NCBI GenBank assembly: GCA_025351985.1
Contig: JANXUW010000483.1
Location: 1 to 6,080 of the forward strand
From: Pseudolysobacter sp.
GTDB lineage: Bacteria; Pseudomonadota; Gammaproteobacteria; Xanthomonadales; Rhodanobacteraceae
Length of the DNA stretch: 6,080 bases
Reading direction: 5' to 3'
Shown in pieces: positions 5,432 to 6,080 of the stretch. The position numbers and the translations under genes were made by a program. The notes under the pieces are model-generated. The model ran no database searches, was not told the DNA's origin, and worked only from the letters and a program-made list of their open reading frames with translations. Within the stretch, counting starts at the first letter, position 1. The number at the start of each line of letters is the position of its first letter.

Positions 5432-6080
5432 TCACCATTTGCCGTGGAATAGTTCACGGCCAATCAGCATGCGACGGATTTCGTTGGTGCCCGCGCCGAT
5501 TTCGTAGAGCTTGGCGTCGCGCAGGATGCGGCCGGTCGGATATTCGTTGATGTAGCCGTTGCCGCCGAGACACTGAATCGCTTCGAGCGCAACCTTGACC
5601 GCGTTCTGCGATGCGTTGAGCAAACACGCTGCGGGATCGATGCGCGATTTCACGCCACGATCGAAATCCTGCGCCACGAGGTAGGCAAAAGCGCGCGAAG
5701 ATTGCAGCGCGGTATACATGTCGGCGATCTTCGCCTGCATGATGCCGAAGGTGCCGATCGGCGCGTTGAACTGCTTGCGTTCGCGCGTGTAGGGCAGGGC
5801 GATCTCGAGTGCCGCCTGCATCAGACCGATCGGGCCGCCGGAGAGCACCAGACGTTCGGTATCGAGGCCGCTCATGAGCACGCGCACGCCTTCGTTGACT
5901 TCGCCGACGCGGTTCGCCTCGGGAATCTCGCAATTGTCGAACACCAGTTCGCAGGTGTTGGATCCGCGCATGCCGAGCTTGTCGAGTTTCTGCGCGGTGC
6001 TGAAACCTTTCATGCCTTTTTCGACGATGAACGCGGTCATGCAACGCGATCCCGCAGGACGCGGTGCCGTGCGCATGTAC
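5432..6080 (-). CDS. ivd: Isovaleryl-CoA dehydrogenase, C-terminal part (cut by window end)
   Basis: 215 residues are visible, ending at the TGA complementing 5432-5434. The frame is open to the right edge, so the N-terminal portion (family length about 390) is missing. The methionine at 6076 is internal, because the codon before it reads Tyr and aligns with the family. Reaction: FAD-dependent oxidation of isovaleryl-CoA to 3-methylcrotonyl-CoA in leucine catabolism, passing electrons to electron-transfer flavoprotein. [13 protein letters not shown] [48 protein letters not shown] and [17 protein letters not shown] follow human IVD closely. The Glu in DTERLVL (complement of 5855-5857) is at the position of the IVD catalytic base (Glu254 in human mature numbering); other acyl-CoA dehydrogenases have their base near the C-terminus. 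This Glu placement is the main reason for calling IVD. Its downstream neighbour is a thiolase. LiuA is another name used for this enzyme in bacterial leucine clusters. Confidence 0.92.
   Translation of the reverse strand, partial: YMRTAPRPAGSRCMTAFIVEKGMKGFSTAQKLDKLGMRGSNTCELVFDNCEIPEANRVGEVNEGVRVLMSGLDTERLVLSGGPIGLMQAALEIALPYTRERKQFNAPIGTFGIMQAKIADMYTALQSSRAFAYLVAQDFDRGVKSRIDPAACLLNASQNAVKVALEAIQCLGGNGYINEYPTGRILRDAKLYEIGAGTNEIRRMLIGRELFHGKW

Overview
The window looks like ordinary chromosome of a GC-rich gammaproteobacterium, probably in the Xanthomonadales (Xanthomonadaceae/Rhodanobacteraceae). The reasons are the close gammaproteobacterial character of PurB and the YceF-type Maf protein, a FumC of the subtype I associate with xanthomonads, and an isovaleryl-CoA dehydrogenase beside an acetyl-CoA acetyltransferase. 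The family-level placement is inferred from remembered sequences and was not searched.

Layout. Positions 1-212 (minus) hold the first 70 codons of purB (adenylosuccinate lyase). A 226-bp divergent intergenic region (213-438) with several short dyads separates it from fumC (439-1866, plus; class II fumarase, GTG start with a strong ribosome binding site). After a 209-bp gap with alternative hairpins comes a 388-residue exported protein of unknown function (2076-3242, plus). It has a signal peptide, a small N-terminal module, a roughly 100-residue Pro/Ala linker and two tandem copies of a C-terminal module. A convergent gap (3243-3410) carries a perfect 13-bp stem with a tetraloop. On the minus strand follow a YceF/Maf nucleotide pyrophosphatase (3411-4013), a biosynthetic-type thiolase (4109-5284) and the C-terminal half of isovaleryl-CoA dehydrogenase (5432 to beyond the window edge).

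How the genes fit together. PurB releases fumarate and FumC hydrates it to malate; both belong to the fumarase/aspartase superfamily and are transcribed divergently. Isovaleryl-CoA dehydrogenase and the thiolase suit leucine/branched-chain acyl-CoA catabolism ending in acetoacetyl-CoA and acetyl-CoA. The maf gene is a housekeeping gene downstream of the thiolase.

The best candidate for something undescribed is the 2076-3242 protein, with its internal duplication at a constant 104-residue offset and a TonB-like proline-rich spacer. The clearest unexplained DNA structures are the perfect hairpin at 3336-3365, the symmetric four-copy GATCAA array at the thiolase stop codon (4067-4116), and the GATAAC/GTTAT motif cluster in the purB-fumC promoter region. 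No RNA gene, insertion sequence, CRISPR array or phage feature was seen, and no complete novel multi-gene system is evident.
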